A stretch of DNA of 64,000 nucleotides from Hesperophylax magnus. Lineage: Eukaryota; Arthropoda; Insecta; Trichoptera; Limnephilidae. The translations under genes were made by a program, and so were the position numbers. The stretch spans positions 682,001-746,000 of the forward strand of contig JAIUSX010000122.1 of assembly GCA_026573805.1 (NCBI GenBank). Reading direction: 5' to 3'. Under the pieces are notes generated by a model. It ran no database searches. It was not told where the DNA came from and saw only the letters and a list, made by a program, of their open reading frames with translations. This document shows, piece by piece, positions 62,882 through 64,000 of this stretch. Each line of letters begins with the position of its first letter. The first letter of the stretch is position 1.

Positions 62882-64000
62882 ACAAGAATCGTTGTTATTG
62901 GAGATCTAAATATAAATATTGTCGATAACGGTCACCACCAAAAAAATGAATATCTGCAGACATTAGCCTCTCATGGTCTTAAAAGTCTTATAAATGAACC
63001 CACTCGAAAAGTTGAAAATTCCAAAACCTGCATTGACCATATAATGACTAAAACTAAAAAACATACGCAATCTGTCATATACGAATCAACAATAACTGAT
63101 CATTTTACAACAATCCTAGCAATAAACCAAAACAAAGCAAGGAAAATTCAAAATAGACCGTCGATAATTGAAAAAACAGAAACAAACTGGAATGCCGTTA
63201 AGCATAATTTGCAAAGTACTAAATGGGAAAAAATTCAAAATATTGACAACACAAATGATGCGTGGAATAGCTTCATTGATATAATCCAACATAACATAGT
63301 GTCCAATACCAAAAAAACTACGAAGAAAATTTCACACAAGAATATACACATAAAGCCTTGGATCTCACAGAATATTATAAACTGCATACGAAAAAGAGAC
63401 GAATTACATAAAAAACTTAAACAAAATCCTAATGATATACACAAGCTACGATACTATAAAAGATATAGAAACATCTGCAAAAACATCATAAACACCACAA
63501 AAGAGTCCTATTATAAAAATAAAATAGAAGCATGTAACGATAATCCCAGAAAAATGTGGCAAATCATAAATGAACTCACGAATTCTAAATCCACCAGTAA
63601 TACATCAAAAATCGATGAACTGAACACAAACAAGGTTCCCACTCTATATGCCGAAAACCCTGACAAAATTCTTGATCATGTTAATGATTTTTTTACAAAT
63701 ATTGGATCAAAATTAGCCAAACAAATTACATTACGTGTTAAAAATGATGCAGACAAACCAAATGAAGCTCGAAATCTGGAAAGAGAACTTAATTTCAAAC
63801 AAATAACCGCTGACGAAATCAAAAACACAATTACTTCCCTAAAACCAAATGTGTCATCAGGGGATGATGTAATCTCAACCAATGCAATAAAACATCTCAG
63901 TGAAGAAATTACCTTCCCGCTGACACACCTTATCAATCTATCTATAGCTAAAAGCGTATTTCCCACATCCCTTAAAGAAGCTACTGTTATACCTATTTAT
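62882..64000 (+). CDS. CR1/jockey-type ORF2 (end of endonuclease, start of RT), runs off the right edge
   Basis: One frame is open from about 62882 to the window end, about 372 codons, without an initiating ATG at its start. It reads RIVVIGDLNINIV, EYLQTLASHGLKSLINEPTR, SKTCIDHIM, STITDHFTTI (SDH position has TDH), then the linker with KPWISQNIINCIRKRDELH, YYKNKIEACNDNPRKMWQII, VNDFFTNIGSKLA, and the first RT block LKPNVSSGDDVISTNAIKHL, FPTSLKEATVIPIY. The linker and DFFxxIGxxLA resemble CR1-like insect elements. It is 5'-truncated; the RT core lies outside. SSGDDVIS has Asp where PGxDGI is usual. Confidence 0.8.

Overview
This window looks like a nuclear contig of an arthropod, most probably an insect. 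It is AT-rich, most genes have short phase-consistent introns, and the transposable elements are typical insect families: jockey/CR1-type and R1-type non-LTR retrotransposons, RTE tails, two kinds of piggyBac, PIF/Harbinger, hAT, Ty3/gypsy and a tRNA-headed SINE. Short TTAGG-like runs also fit. There are no bacterial signals (operons, Shine-Dalgarno sites, CRISPR). The species cannot be named from the sequence.

Layout. 1-2.5 kb: jockey-type ORF2 entering from the left. 3-9.4 kb: repeat mosaic (RT tail, Harbinger scrap, 80-bp tandem array, GC-rich repeats, RTE tail). 9.7-10.4 kb: internally deleted piggyBac. 10.4-12.4 kb: TGTTCAAT-motif region and a SINE. 12.4-16.3 kb: nearly complete R1-like retrotransposon with one nonsense codon. 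17.09-19.69 kb: decayed piggyBac with perfect TTAA-flanked 16-bp ends. 19.8-21.4 kb: minus-strand gene of unknown function with an acidic tail, interrupted by a SINE. 23.8-25 kb: R1-type 3' end. 25.3-30.5 kb: two adjacent minus-strand non-LTR elements. 31.1-32.2 kb: second piggyBac type, truncated. 35.6-36.4 kb: gypsy integrase remnant. 36.5-38.9 kb: C2H2 gene with 13 fingers and two upstream 141-bp exons. 40.65 kb: hAT-like MITE. 42.3-54.4 kb: a 6,032-bp unit present twice in tandem with no difference seen. 53.3-57.8 kb: PIF/Harbinger element with an intact five-exon transposase and a convergent Myb/SANT-like gene. 57.8-58.4 kb: hAT remnant. 59.3-61.9 kb: RTE remnant and a jockey-type element inserted in a zinc-finger relic. 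62.9-64 kb: CR1/jockey-type ORF2 leaving on the right.

Almost all coding sequence is transposon-derived. Candidates for non-TE or domesticated functions are the zinc-finger gene, the 19.8-21.4 kb gene, the acidic exon in the 6-kb unit, and the Harbinger transposase, which has an open frame but Asn where the first catalytic Asp is expected. The history reads as repeated nesting: Harbinger entered a local repeat, then a tandem duplication copied the front third of Harbinger with 5 kb of flank. Family assignments rest on motif recognition by eye; no search or alignment program was run.
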